Source: JADGRB01 sp963835825
GTDB taxonomy: Bacteria > Myxococcota_A > Polyangia > Fen-1088
Length of the DNA stretch: 64,000 nucleotides
Assembly: GCA_963835825.1 (NCBI GenBank)
Contig: CAWIGZ010000005.1
Coordinates: 1-64,000 of the forward strand
Direction of reading: 5' to 3'
Under the pieces are notes generated by a model that was not told where the DNA came from, made no database searches, and was given only the letters and a program-made list of their open reading frames with translations. Below, in pieces: positions 16,400 to 25,532 of the stretch (positions are counted from its first letter, which is position 1; every line of letters begins with the position of its first letter). The position numbers and the translations under genes are program-made.

Positions 16400-17961
16400 C
16401 GAAAAAATTTGGCGGAGCAGCGCGCCGGTGGCGGTGGACCTGACGGCGAGCGCGTCGTAGTTGGTGGCGTGGGTGTGGATGACGAACGTCGACGTGACCT
16501 TCACCGACCCGTCGCTGGACGTCGCGCTCTGATTTTCGGCGGCCGGTCCGGGCGTCCCCAGCGACGCCAGCGGCGGCGCGCTGGTGAGATCGGCGGGCGG
16601 CCCGCAGAGCTGCCCGTCGTCGGCCTCCCGCCAGAAGTGAAACAGCGCGGCCGGATCGCCGGTGCCGGCGCCGAAGCGGCCATCCGCCGACCAGACCGCG
16701 GCGGCCAGCGGATAGCTCGACGTCGCGACGACGGCGCCCGTGGCCGGGTTCCACCAGGAGGTCTTCCCTGAAACGGAGCCGACCAGCTCGTCGGCGGGCG
16801 AAACGCCGAGGAAGGTGACCCCCGCCGGCACGGTGAATTGACTGATGGGGTGCAGGTCGGCCGCGCGACCGCCGACACCGTGGTGCCGGTCGCGACGAAG
16901 AGCCGCGCGCCGTCGCGGGAGAAGCCGATCACCGTCCCCGCGAAGCTCGGATCGAACGCCTGCTGCGTCCCGCTGGTGGCGTCGAAGAGAGCCAGTCCGG
17001 CGGCGAATCCCTGCGCTCCGGCCTCGGCCGTCGTCGCCCGGGCCACCGTGCGCCCGTCCGGCGAGAACGCGTAGCCGAGAAGGCCGCGGCTGTAGAAATC
17101 GTAGAGAACGGTCCCGGTGACCGTCGACGGATCGCGCAGCTCCAGGCGGGTGCTGGTCGGGGAATTTCCGACCTGATAATGGGTCTCGACGAAGAGCCGC
17201 CCGTTGCCGGCGGTGAAACGGAGCAGCGGGATGCTGCCCCCCGCCACGCTGAAGCGGAGGTTCTCCGGATTGCTCGTCAGGGTCACGGTCTCGGGTGCGC
17301 CGGTCAGCCAGCTGGTCGTCGTCCCGCTGCCGAGATCGATCTCCGTCCCCAGCGACGTCGCCAGCCGGCCGCCGTCGGAAGAAAACGCCAGCGCCGCGGC
17401 GCTGGTGTCGACGCCGGAAGCCGGCGGTCCGGCAAAGCTGCGCTCGAACGCGCCGTCGTGCGCGCTCCAGAGCGCGACCTCGCCCATCTCCGAGGAGAGC
17501 GTCGCCAGGGTCGCGCCGTCCGGCGAGAAGGCGACCGCGTCGATCGCCCCCAGCGGCGAGCCGAGCTGCGCGATCTCCGTCCAGGAGTCGGTGGCGAGCA
17601 GGCGCACCGTTCCGGCGCCGGTCCGCGCCGCCAGTCGGTCGCCGGCCGGCGAGAGCGTCACCCGCCAGCCGGTTTCGGGCCCGAGCGTCTGGCAGCGGAC
17701 ATAATTCTGCCCCCCGGCGGCCGGCGCGAGGACGATCGTCGAGCTCAGGCTCAATGCCCCGCAGGCAACGCCCGGCGCGGGTCCCTGACCGCCGCCGCCC
17801 GCCGCGCCGCTGATGCTGCCGCCCGTTCCTGCGTCCGGGAGCGGCGCAGCGACCGCCTGGTCTCCCTCACCGCGACCACGCAAGAGGTGCTCGATCAGGC
17901 CGTCGTCGCATCCCAACCCCGCCACCACGAAGAGACCAAGGAGCAGGCAGGCCACGCGCAT
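16400..17961 (-). pseudogene. WD40-like beta-propeller lipoprotein, frameshifted and cut
   Basis: Secreted lipoprotein: signal peptide 'RVACLLLGLFVVAGLGC' with lipobox Cys 18, a Gly/Ala linker, then WD40-type blades ('TLSPAGDRLAARTGAGTVRLL', 'AVAFSPDGATLATLS', 'LGYAFSPDGRTVARAT', 'TVIGFSRDGARLFVATGTTV'). A frameshift near 16860 moves the rest ('FLGVSPADELVGSVSGKTSWW' in part, 'LAAAVWSADGRFGAGTGD') to another frame. That frame loses protein character at about 16400, where the excisionase-like gene begins on the other strand. Propellers usually need more blades, so the C-terminus was probably removed by the mobilisation module. Confidence 0.6.
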
Positions 17962-18039
17962 TCAAACCTCCAGACCTACGAACAAAGTTCGTGGTTGAAC
18001 GTAAGGCGCTGCGGCACTGCCACCAGTGCAGGAGGCGGA

Positions 18040-18478
18040 TCAGCCTTCGGCGATGAACACCATGATCAGGCTCCAGGCGCCGAGCGCCGGGACGAAGAGC
18101 AGGAATTGCAGCCCGACCGGCAGCGCGTAGATGATCGAGACCATCGGGATCCAGAACAGCCAGTTGGGGACGATCAGCGACAGGACGCGCGTCTGATAGA
18201 AACCTCTGCCGACCGCCGGGAGCGTGGCGGCCAGCGAATAGCCACGCTGGCGCCAGAGAAACAGCAGCACGATCAAGACCGACCACAGCGGCGAAAAGAC
18301 GAACTGATCGAAGGCCGACCTTCTCCACCACCGTGCGGAGGTGCGCGTCGCTGCCGAAGAGGCGCGCCTCGCCGCGGTAGAGCAGATCGATCACCACGCC
18401 GTCGAACGCGAAGAAGGCGACGTTGAAGAGAACCTCGCCGCCACGACCGCGCAGGGCGCTGCGGCCACGGTCGGCCAC
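18040..18478 (-). CDS. Mpv17/PMP22-like integral membrane protein, frameshifted
   Basis: Small membrane protein resembling the Mpv17/PMP22 family. The N-terminal half reads 'LFNVAFFAFDGVVIDLLYRG' and, after a one-base frame change near 18318, 'AFDQFVFSPLWSVLIVLLFL'. The end has 'VPNWLFWIPMVSIIYALPVG' and 'LQFLLFVPALGAWSLIMVF', matching the family's W-x-x-W-P helix and final helix. Four hydrophobic segments are seen. The family is best known in eukaryotic peroxisomes and mitochondria, with scattered bacterial members. GTG 18478 is the best start. The frame break may be an assembly error. Confidence 0.5.
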
Positions 18479-18692
18479 CAGCTTGGCCAGTTCGGGGAGG
18501 AGCCCGGCAAGTGGCCCGTAGGGCCCGGGAGATGGGGGGCGAGGACTAGACAGAACCGGCGTACTCGGACACCGTCACAAACCCCCGCTTATTCTTCCTT
18601 TCCCCTCTACCGCGTCACTGGGCGCGGAGCGCCCTCGATCTCTGGAGAACAGATGGCGTCGCGCCGCGGGCGAACGTAGACTAGCTTCCACT

Positions 18693-19626
18693 GTGGATCA
18701 TGACTCGTTGCTCGCGTTCCTCCGGAGAATGGCGTTGGCGTCTGCTCCACTCATAGCCACTGGTTGCGGTAGCGGCAACAACGCGACGACCTGTCCGATT
18801 CTCGACAAAACAGTCTCCGTAGCCGCTTTGCAGGGGGATGCAGCAGTAACGCCTTCGGCTGATGGGGGACTCCTGGAGCTCTGTCAGCGAGCCGTTCCCA
18901 CAGATTTCATTAGCTCGTGCACACTCGTCGATGCAGACGGCGGGCAAGCTGTCCACGTTGTCTCACCATTCCATTTGTGGCACCGGGCGCCGGCCTCCTG
19001 GTCTTGTCTCGCCCGCGGGTCCGGGCACGGCCTCAGATCTCCGCGAATGGCTGGCCGCAACGGCCTACCTTGAGGGAGCCTCCGTCGACGCGTTTGCCAT
19101 CCTAAGAGACGATTTGGGAGCTTATGGAGCGCCGCGAGCCCTCGTCGAGGCCGCGAGCGCGTCAATCGAAGACGAGCGCAGTCACGAAAGGGCTATGACT
19201 CGACTTGCCGTTGCGGCAGGCGTGTGTCCACCCGCCGTTCGTGTCGCACGTCCCGCGCCACGTGACCTCGAGACTGTGGCACGAGAGAACGCTGCCGAGG
19301 GGTGCGTGGGGGAAACTTACGGCGCGTTGGTTGCCTGGCGACAAGCACGCCAAGCCACCGACCCTTCGATTCGCGAAGCGATGGCCGTAATCGCGGACGA
19401 TGAAACACGCCATGCTGCGCTGTCCTGGGCAATTGAGGCCTGGTCCTGCGAGCGATTACCACGAAGTGCTCGGGTCCGCGTACGCCGGGCGCGGACCGAG
19501 GCCATCTCCCGCCTTGTACATGACGTCGCCGTTAGTAAACCGGCGGCGCTCCGCCTCGCCGCAGGGCTGCCCGACGGTGGCGAAGCCGTGGCGATGGCAT
19601 CGTCGCTCTTCGCCTGTATCGCCTAA
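18693..19626 (+). CDS. ferritin-like-fold protein, frameshifted
   Basis: The N-terminal part has a signal-like 'FLRRMALASAPLIATGCG' and a Cys-containing linker; after a frame change near 18970 the rest follows as 'CGTGRRPPGL', 'LREWLAATAYLEGASVDAFA', 'EAASASIEDERSHERAMTRL' and 'REAMAVIADDETRHAALSWA'. The E...ExxRH repeats are the di-iron-type helices of the ferritin-like superfamily. Exported ferritin-like proteins with a 'CGxGRRPxGL' segment before the helical bundle recur in myxobacteria. It is perhaps an iron or redox protein at the cell surface; the substrate is unknown. A single indel would restore the gene. Confidence 0.6.
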
Positions 19627-19834
19627 CGATAGTCGTCAGCGCGTAGTCGGCAGCGCTCCTCCATCCCGGTGCCGGTGGACTTGAACCCGTAGGCGCCCCC
19701 CATCAACGTCAAGAGGTACGCGCAGCCTGCCGTCGTTCCGTAGGTGGTCGCCAAGCGGTCCCCGAACCCCTCGGGTCCTTTACTCGCTCCGGATTCATTG
19801 CAGTGGCGGATTCTATGAAAGCGAACTCTCGTGG
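19623..19834 (-). pseudogene. C-terminal remnant of an unknown secreted protein
   Basis: The minus-strand frame ends '...GFGDRLATTYGTTAGCAYLL', 'TLMGGAYGFKSTGTGMEERC', 'RLRADDYR' and a TAG shared with the ferritin-like gene's stop region. It has protein-like composition but no start and no upstream continuation before 19834, so it is a tail left after deletion. The family is not recognised. Confidence 0.3.
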
Positions 19835-19844
19835 CGTTTCGTCA

Positions 19845-20198
19845 TCATTCGATCAGGGAACTCGGGTCGTCGTACTCTCCTTCGTCTTCGGCCAATACGA
19901 CTACGCCGGCCAGAACATACCCTTGTTGACCCTTACCCGTGACCTTGAACATCTTCCGATCACTCGTGCGAACGCGTCCCGCTTGGGCGAATAACTCAGC
20001 GGCTTCATCGATCGACACTTCTTGAATGGTCAAGTCGTCCAGACTTGACGGCAGGCATATCCATCCGGTGTCCTTAAAGAGGATGTCGATCCGGTGCGGA
20101 TGGGCCGAAGACTTGGTCCGACGCAGCAGCAGTCGCCCATGTCCAATTGTGTAAGACCAAATGGCGACCGACCCGCCGATTTTGATGTCATTTGGCAT
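19845..20198 (-). CDS. hypothetical protein
   Basis: 117 residues, intact, with an AAGGGGG ribosome site eight bases before ATG 20198. The sequence is mixed alpha/beta: 'GGSVAIWSYTIGHGRLLLRR', 'HRIDILFKDTGWICLPSSLD', 'TIQEVSIDEAAELFAQAGRV', 'KVTGKGQQGYVLAGVVVLAE' and an acidic tail. Base use is less GC-biased than the neighbours, which suits acquired DNA. The pattern resembles small immunity-type or accessory proteins, but no family can be named. Confidence 0.6.
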   Translation of the reverse strand: MPNDIKIGGSVAIWSYTIGHGRLLLRRTKSSAHPHRIDILFKDTGWICLPSSLDDLTIQEVSIDEAAELFAQAGRVRTSDRKMFKVTGKGQQGYVLAGVVVLAEDEGEYDDPSSLIE

Positions 20199-20288
20199 GC
20201 CTACCCCCTTTACTTGAACGGATTTGCAAGTACCTCACCGGCACCGTTGACGAATGTAACGTCGCCGAGGCGTCCAGCTAGCCCGCAG

Positions 20289-20445
20289 CTAGCCCTTCTT
20301 GCTCGCGGGCATCGGGAGCCTGAGCCCCGCCGCGAAGTCTTTGCGTACATAGTGCGCGTAGCTTCTACGGGTGGTCTCTGGCGAGGCGCGTCCAACGGGC
20401 TGCGGAAACCTGATCGAGCGGGACGCCAGCCTTCAAGGCACGCGA
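20289..20445 (-). pseudogene. tyrosine integrase C-terminal remnant
   Basis: The reverse strand reads 'TAVSRALKAGVPLDQVSAA', then after a frame change 'ASPETTRRSYAHYVRKDFAA' and 'GLRLPMPASKKG' before TAG. This is the end of a phage-type integrase, including the region of the catalytic Tyr (S-Y-AHY). It is clearly related to the tail of the integrase at 23372-24591 ('LTRKHYVQHVREDFAAALRL'). The N-terminal and core parts are missing, so it is the scar of an earlier element. Confidence 0.65.
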
Positions 20446-20737
20446 GACGGCCGTTTGCTTGTCGCCTGGTACCAACTCATCGTCACGCCAACACTGGCGC
20501 TCGCGCGTGGGCGAGGGTGGGTTTTAGAAAGCGCGGGTGTTTGTTCCACACCCGGGTTCTCGGCCAAGCGCCGAAAAGTTGACCTAGACCTCTTTCACTT
20601 TGAAGTGATTGCGCTCCTGTCTGTGACGGAGCCACCGGGAGGCGATGAGGTCGTGAAGGGCCTTGGCCGGTCTCCGGCTGCCCGCGCGGTCGCCTGGATG
20701 GCCGCCGTAAGACTGGCCACCCGAGCCCGGCCGCCGG
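20446..20737. other. gene-free stretch
   Basis: No frame here looks like protein on either strand, and no RNA gene or clear repeat was seen. It lies between the integrase remnant and the end of the vWA-like lipoprotein gene and probably holds eroded element sequence. Confidence 0.4.
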
Positions 20738-21861
20738 TCAGGGGGGCGTCTGGCCGGGATGATCGGGGACGCAGCCCTCGTAGACTTGCGGGGCGAACTG
20801 GCTGTCGAGGTAGGTCAAGCAGGCACTACCGTGCAGGATCAGACGGGGCGTCCCGTAGTTGTCGGCGTCGTACGTCCACCCGTTCGTCGACCCTGGCCCG
20901 ATTGGGGGCATCCCCTGCCCGAAGGAGACGCTGAGCTGGCTCGGCGCGCTGGGCGTGGCACTGAGCGTGAAGCGACAGGCGCCGTTCACCACGCCGGACA
21001 TAACCATTTCGATGTTGTATTGAAGCGCCGAAAACCCCGGTGAATCGTAGTAGAGGCTCGTCCCGGCGTAATAGGAGGGGGGGGCCCCGGCTGCGTGGTC
21101 GCCAGGTTCTGGAGGCAGCCGCTCATAGCCGTGGTTCCGACATGGACGATGACCGTCCAGACATTCAGATCGTTGACCAACCTCGATATCTCGTTCTGCG
21201 CGGCCAGGCAGTCGTTCTCGGGGCAGTTGGTCCCCGGCGCGTCGGCCGTCACGAGCAGCACATAGCGCTGCGCGTTCTGGGCGCCGCTCGACGTCGACTC
21301 CGATTGGAAGTGGGTATAGGTCGAGATGAGAGCGCCGGCGATCGGGCGATCAGCAGACGGGCCGCAGCTATTCGCCGGCCCTTCGCATGTCATCGCCGCC
21401 GCGCTGAAGTCCGGAGAGCTCTCGGTAGGGGCCACGGCGCTCGCGCAGCACCCCGGGTTGATGCAGTCGTTGCTGCTGTCGGGGAACTCCAGGTAGGCGA
21501 AGGAGATCGCGGGTCGGCTCGAGTGCTGTCCGTCTCGCGCGTAGTGTCCCACTTCAGCGCTCAGATCGCTCACCGCGGCCGTGAACTCGGTGTCCTGTTG
21601 CCCGAAGGGCGTCTCGGTCATCTCCGAGGAGCGATCGAGTGCCACCACGACTTCGGGGGTGTTGGGCGTCGCATTGATCTGCCGGACCTGGTTGCCTATG
21701 CAGTGCCCGTCGGCGGAGGCGTCGCTCGGGCCGATGCCGCTGGTGCCGCCTGTCCCGGGCGGGCCCGCGTCGGGGGCCAGATCGTCGAGCACCAGTGTCT
21801 GCTGACATCCGACGGCGGCGATGCCCGTGAGGGCAGAGGCTAACAAGAACCACCCCGTCAC
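20738..21861 (-). CDS. vWA-like lipoprotein, frameshifted at a C8 run
   Basis: Exported lipoprotein: 'FLLASALTGIAAVGC' lipobox, Gly/Pro linker, then a von Willebrand A-like domain ('PEVVVALDRSSEM', with a D-x-S of the MIDAS; 'AISFAYLEFPDS', 'RYVLLVTADAPG', 'VWTVIVHVGTTAMSG'). Several Cys pairs suggest disulfides. At ~21085 a run of eight C (G on plus) breaks the frame; the tail continues as 'YYAGTSLYYDSPGFSALQYN', 'NGACRFTLSATPSAPSQLSV' and '...VYEGCVPDHPGQTPP'. The break in a homopolymer points to an assembly indel. It is typical of myxobacterial surface proteins; the role is unknown. Confidence 0.7.
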
Positions 21862-21868
21862 GTCGCCT

Positions 21869-22283
21869 CTACGGGCGCGGCGCGGACCCGCCGGCCAGCG
21901 CCGCTGCCTCGCCGCGGAGCTTCCCGTTCGAGTAGGCGCTCAGGTAGGGCCGCCCGGCGTCCATACCTCCCGCGTCGCCGAGGCGCACCAGGCAGTCCAC
22001 GCGGGGGAAGGCGGCCGCCTCGACCGCGTCGCGGGGGCGCGAGGCGGCGAGCGTGATTCTGGTAGATCGGGACCCCGTGGTGGCTGTCGCCCCGGCCGCG
22101 GTAGAGGTCGCCGACCAGCCGGGCAATCTCGGCACGCCGCTCACTGTCGGAGCGCCGGCGCAGGAAGTCGTTCGCCTCGATCAGCGTTTCGTCGGTGTCG
22201 GCTGTACACGTCAGCGTCTCGATGATCGACACGTCGGCCTCGACACGCAGGATCCCGTCCGGGTTGCCACCCCGGTAGCGGCG
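21869..22283 (-). pseudogene. C-terminal fragment of an unknown protein
   Basis: Reads 'GNPDGILRVEADVSIIETLT', 'EANDFLRRRSDSERRAEIAR', 'LVGDLYRGRGDSHHGVPIYQ', then after a frame change 'TLAASRPRDAVEAAAFPRVD' and 'LGDAGGMDAGRPYLSAYSNG'. It ends eight bases before the vWA-like lipoprotein start and was probably in its operon. Its N-terminus is replaced by a sigma-factor fragment. The family is not recognised. Confidence 0.4.
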
Positions 22284-22536
22284 CCAGGCGGCCAGACGTC
22301 CGAGGCTGGAGTAGACGGCCACGAAGACCTGCTGGCAGGCGTCCTCGCGCTCTTCGGGCGGGACGCCGAACGGCCCCAGGAAGCGGTAGACGACCGGCGC
22401 GTAGCGATCGCAGAGCCCCCCACCCGCTGCCGTCACCGCGACGGCAACGGGCCACCATCTCGATGTCGGTTGATAGACCGCCGCCGCTTGCAGCGGCGCG
22501 CATGAGGCCAAGCGTATTCACGGGACCTTCTGCCAT
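22284..22536 (-). pseudogene. sigma-70 family factor, region 2 fragment
   Basis: From ATG 22536 the frame reads '...DIEMVARCRRGDGSGW', then, one frame over, 'CDRYAPVVYRFLGPFGVPPE' and 'EREDACQQVFVAVYSSLGRL', the region 2 helix pattern of ECF sigma factors (-10 recognition and core binding). Region 4 is absent: the frame passes directly into an unrelated coding fragment at ~22283. A deletion fusing two genes explains this; the frame break within region 2 may be a separate event. Confidence 0.55.
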
Positions 22537-22819
22537 GATTAGTGACCGGCCCCGGTTTCGCTTCATCACGAAAACCAAAGCCCCGATCTAGCTCGGCCGA
22601 CAGGCTGAATCGGGGTGTATGGAAGGTACGGGACCGAGGTCACGGCTTCGGCCAATGCCCGAAGACAGACGGCATGCCGCAACTTCAGCTTCCGGGCCGG
22701 TTCGAGCCGGAATCGGCGCGGTGGCTCGCTGAGGGCGGGCGAAGGGGCGGGGCCCACGCGGCGGCGCTGGCTTCGAGGAGCCGAGTAGCGTGGCTCAGGA
22801 TTTGGCGACCCGCGCCGCT

Positions 22820-23087
22820 CGATGTGATCGACGAGCCTGATCCAGTAGATATCCGGGAGGGCGTCGATGCCGGCCTCACCGATACAGGCGCGGAGCCGCT
22901 CATGCGGGGCGAAGGCATCGAGATCCGCGGCTTCGGTTCGTTCACCGTGCGGTCCTACGGGGCGTACGAGGGGCGGAACCCCCGTACAGGCGTGCCCGTA
23001 CACGTGAAGGCAAAGCGGCTCGCGTTCTTCAAGGTCGGAAAAGAGCTACAGGGGCGGATTCACGCGGGGCGCCCGCCCTCGCGGTGA
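22820..23087 (+). pseudogene. HU/IHF-family DNA-binding protein with degenerate N-terminus
   Basis: The C-terminal 60 residues are unmistakably HU/IHF: 'GEGIEIRGFGSFTVRSYGAY', 'EGRNPRTGVPVHVKAKRLAF' and 'FKVGKELQGRI', including the Pro-containing arm (NPRTG). The helical N-terminal half before 'RGEG' does not match in any single frame; only 'SLIQ' and 'ISGRAS'-like traces remain around an in-frame stop. Histone-like proteins of this type bend DNA. The gene is probably dead, or split by indels. Confidence 0.55.
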
Positions 23088-23344
23088 TGAAGCCAAGAGC
23101 TGCCGCCAAGAATGCGTTCGCGCAGGTTGGGACGGAACGGATCCGTTCGGAGGCGCGTGAACAACAAGAAACGCTCGTCAGTTGGAGCCCGCCTGATCGT
23201 GTCAATTACTTCTGCCGGCAAATGTAATTGTCGCCGATCACCCGCCGGCGTGATCACGATGCTCCGATCTGGGCGATCAAGATGGTCCGGCGCACGCGTG
23301 CAAAGAGCTGGAATCGCCTCCCGGAAGACCGATGCTTCCGCCAT
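23060..23344 (-). CDS. possible small hypothetical protein
   Basis: 94 residues, with a plausible centre 'RSIVITPAGDRRQLHLPAEV' and 'IDTIRRAPTDERFLLFTRLR'. It overlaps the end of the HU-like gene on the other strand and lies next to the integrase. Base composition is lower in GC than the surroundings. There is no family match and no clear ribosome site, so it is reported only as a possibility. Confidence 0.25.
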   Translation of the reverse strand: MAEASVFREAIPALCTRAPDHLDRPDRSIVITPAGDRRQLHLPAEVIDTIRRAPTDERFLLFTRLRTDPFRPNLRERILGGSSWLHHREGGRPA

Positions 23345-23371
23345 GTCGACGTTTGAGCACGCCCGGTCGAT

Positions 23372-24591
23372 CTAGTCCTTGCCTGTCGGGGTCGGCATCA
23401 TCGGCAGGCGCAAAGCCGCCGCGAAGTCCTCCCGTACGTGCTGTACGTAATGTTTTCTCGTCAGATCGCTCCCACTGTGACCGAGGGACGTGCTGATCTG
23501 CTCGATGGGAACGTCGGCCCTTGCTGCCCGCGATGCCGCGGTCGTCCGCGTCGCGCCGTAGAACGTCACCGTCGGCTTGTCTTCCGCGTCGACGAGGCCG
23601 CAGGCCTTACAGGCCGCGTGCCAGAGGCAGTTAATGTGCTCCTTCCGAAACCCCTGCCATTCCTTAGTTCGGCGCCGCCGAGGGGGCTTAGGCCGGCAGG
23701 AACACGAGATCATCCGCCTTCGCCCCGTTCAAACGGCGTCGCGCGAGATGCAGCTTGAGGACCTCCTCTGCGTCGATGGGCGCTGGCACCTTCTTCACCT
23801 TGCCCACGCCGCGCTTATCTTCCTTGAGCGGCCCACCGTAGCTGTGGCTCACGCGGATGAAGCCCCTCGGAAGGTCGTCGAGATCGGACATCCGGAGCCC
23901 ACATACCTCGCCCAAGCGCATCCCCGATCGATTGCTGAGCGCGAACATCATGTCGACCGGGGACGGGAGTGCCGCGATCAGGTCGGGCAGCTTCGCCTCT
24001 TGGTCGGGCGTCTCAAGCCACGCCCTCGGAGCGTGAACCACCACAGGCCGCTTGCTGAGTGGGATCATCTTCACCGGGTTGAGGGCCGTTCGCTCCTCTT
24101 CGATGAGCCACCCAAAAAACCTCGATAGGGTGCTGAGCGCATGGCGCTGGGTCTGTGGCGAGAGCTTCGACGCCGCCAGGTCTCGGAGCCAATCCTTGAT
24201 CGCGGCGACCGTGATCTCCTCGATGGTCATGCCGACCGAACCGCGGGACCAGATGCTTCCTCACGATGGTGCGATCGTTCGAGGCGTTCCGATTGGTCAA
24301 GCCCTCCGCCCAGCTCTCTAAGAGGGCCTTGGCGGCGGCCGGCATCACCTGCTTGGGAAAGGGGTCCTTCCCGGTGGCGAGGTCCCGCTCGACGCGAGCG
24401 AGTTCCTGTTGGGCCTGCTTCTTGTTCTGCACGCCCGCGAGCAGCTTCCACCTCTGCTTACGCTCCGGCTTGCCCTCCTCATCAACGCCGAAAAAGTCGT
24501 ACTTGCAGAAGAACTTCGGCGCCGCCCGAGTCCCACGGTCTACGATTGAAGCCATGCCCGATCTGCCTCCCGTGCAATCCGGTAGATGCAC
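23372..24591 (-). pseudogene. phage-type tyrosine integrase, two frame breaks
   Basis: Site-specific recombinase beginning 59 bases from tRNA-Arg. The N-terminal arm-binding/SAM-like part is 'FFCKYDFFGVDEEGKPERKQ', 'KKQAQQELARVERDLATGKD'; after a break near 24235 the core reads 'ALSTLSRFFGWLIEEE', 'MMFALSNRSGMRLGEVCGLR' (catalytic Arg I) and 'LDDLPRGFIRVSH'. After a second break near 23700 it reads 'FYGATRTTAASRA' (Arg II region; the usual His is Thr) and 'LGHSGSDLTRKHYVQ' (His and catalytic Tyr). It would insert an element at the tRNA 3' end. Either dead or damaged by indels. Confidence 0.8.
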
Positions 24592-24649
24592 AGTAGACGC
24601 GCGAGCGAAGCGGAGTCAATGACTCGGCAAAAACCTTAATGATTTCAGG

Positions 24650-24723
24650 TGGGCGCGGCGGGACTCGAACCCACTACCCCCGGCTTCGGAGGCCGGTACT
24701 CTATCCAGATGAGCTACGCGCCC
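24650..24723 (-). tRNA. tRNA-Arg (anticodon CCG)
   Basis: The reverse strand folds as a tRNA: acceptor GGGCGCG pairing with CGCGCCC, D-arm GCTC...GAGT, anticodon stem CCGGC/GCCGG around the loop CTCCGAA giving anticodon CCG, and T-arm GTGGGTTCGAGTCCCGC. The discriminator is A, followed by CC; the final A of CCA is not encoded. It reads codon CGG. Its 3' end faces the integrase gene, so it is the likely attachment site for the integrated element. Confidence 0.93.
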
Positions 24724-25028
24724 GACTTTGATGCGGGCGCAGAGACTAACCAAATCGGCCGCTCGCGGCCAGCCTCGATTCCATTCGATTTTCGGCCTCC
24801 CGGCTCTGCTCCAGGCGAGGGCTCGCTGTCGCGCGTCATTAAATTGGCATGAAGCGCGGTCCGGTGCCTGCTGACCCAGAGCGGAAGCCGGCAAGAGGCG
24901 GCTCGCCCCGCGGGCGTCGCCTACCGGACCATGTGCGAGATGATCCGCAAGCTCGGCATCTCGACCGACTGAGCTCCGTTGGAGTCCCGCGCGGCGCCGC
25001 CTTCAGGAGTCAGGCGCCGCTCGGGCAC
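24724..25028. other. gene-free stretch between tRNA and stalk-protein gene
   Basis: About 300 bases with no protein-like frame. It should contain the tRNA promoter (the tRNA is read leftward from 24723) and the 3' end of the leftward stalk-protein transcript; no strong hairpin-plus-T terminator is seen. Confidence 0.4.
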
Positions 25029-25496
25029 TCAACTCTTCCGCCGCTGGGCGAGCTCGTCGGCGGTCGCCTCCTCGCGCCGCTCTTGCTCGCGGCGGCGGAG
25101 GGCCTCCCGGCGGGCGATCGCCTTTTCGACCACCTCGCGCCGTTGACGGGCCCGCAGGTGCGCCGCCCGCGCCTCCGCCTCGGCACGCTCCGCAGGCGTG
25201 ACCACCTGCGCGCGATGACGGTCGAGCGCCTCGACCGCCGCCCGCGTCGCCAGGCGGAGCCGCTCCGAGAACCGCCGCGCCGTCTGGGCGGCGGCCGCGT
25301 TCGCCACGGCGGAAGGAACCTCCGTCGCGCGGGCCGCGACCTCGGCCGCGCGCGCCTCCACCGTTCGCGCGGTGAGGCGCTCGGTCTCGACCTCCGCGCG
25401 GCGCACGATCGCCAGTGCCTCGCCGAGCGCCTGCTCAGCCTTGCGCTCCTCGGTGACGCGCAAATCGCGCAGCGTATAAAGCGCGTAACTGGACAT
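25029..25496 (-). CDS. YscO/FliJ-like coiled-coil stalk protein, putative
   Basis: 155 residues, almost entirely helical and charged, with heptad-like Ala/Leu spacing: 'YALYTLRDLRVTEERKAEQA', 'LGEALAIVRRAEVETERLTA', 'RQRREVVEKAIARREALRRR'. Length and pattern resemble the YscO/FliJ/EscO stalk of type III secretion and flagellar export ATPases. No other export gene is in the window; it may be the last piece of a cluster displaced by the tRNA-Arg island to its left, or simply an unrelated coiled coil. It diverges from the kinase gene. Confidence 0.4.
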   Translation of the reverse strand: MSSYALYTLRDLRVTEERKAEQALGEALAIVRRAEVETERLTARTVEARAAEVAARATEVPSAVANAAAAQTARRFSERLRLATRAAVEALDRHRAQVVTPAERAEAEARAAHLRARQRREVVEKAIARREALRRREQERREEATADELAQRRKS

Positions 25497-25532
25497 TGAA
25501 TCTTGCGGGTCCTGATCCTACCCTCGACTGGG

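Noticed and set aside
19660..19710. tRNA- or tmRNA-like 3' end (GGGTTCAAGTCC on the minus strand)
   Set aside because: The T-stem does not pair and no acceptor or anticodon arm follows; the stretch reads better as the tail of a coding frame.
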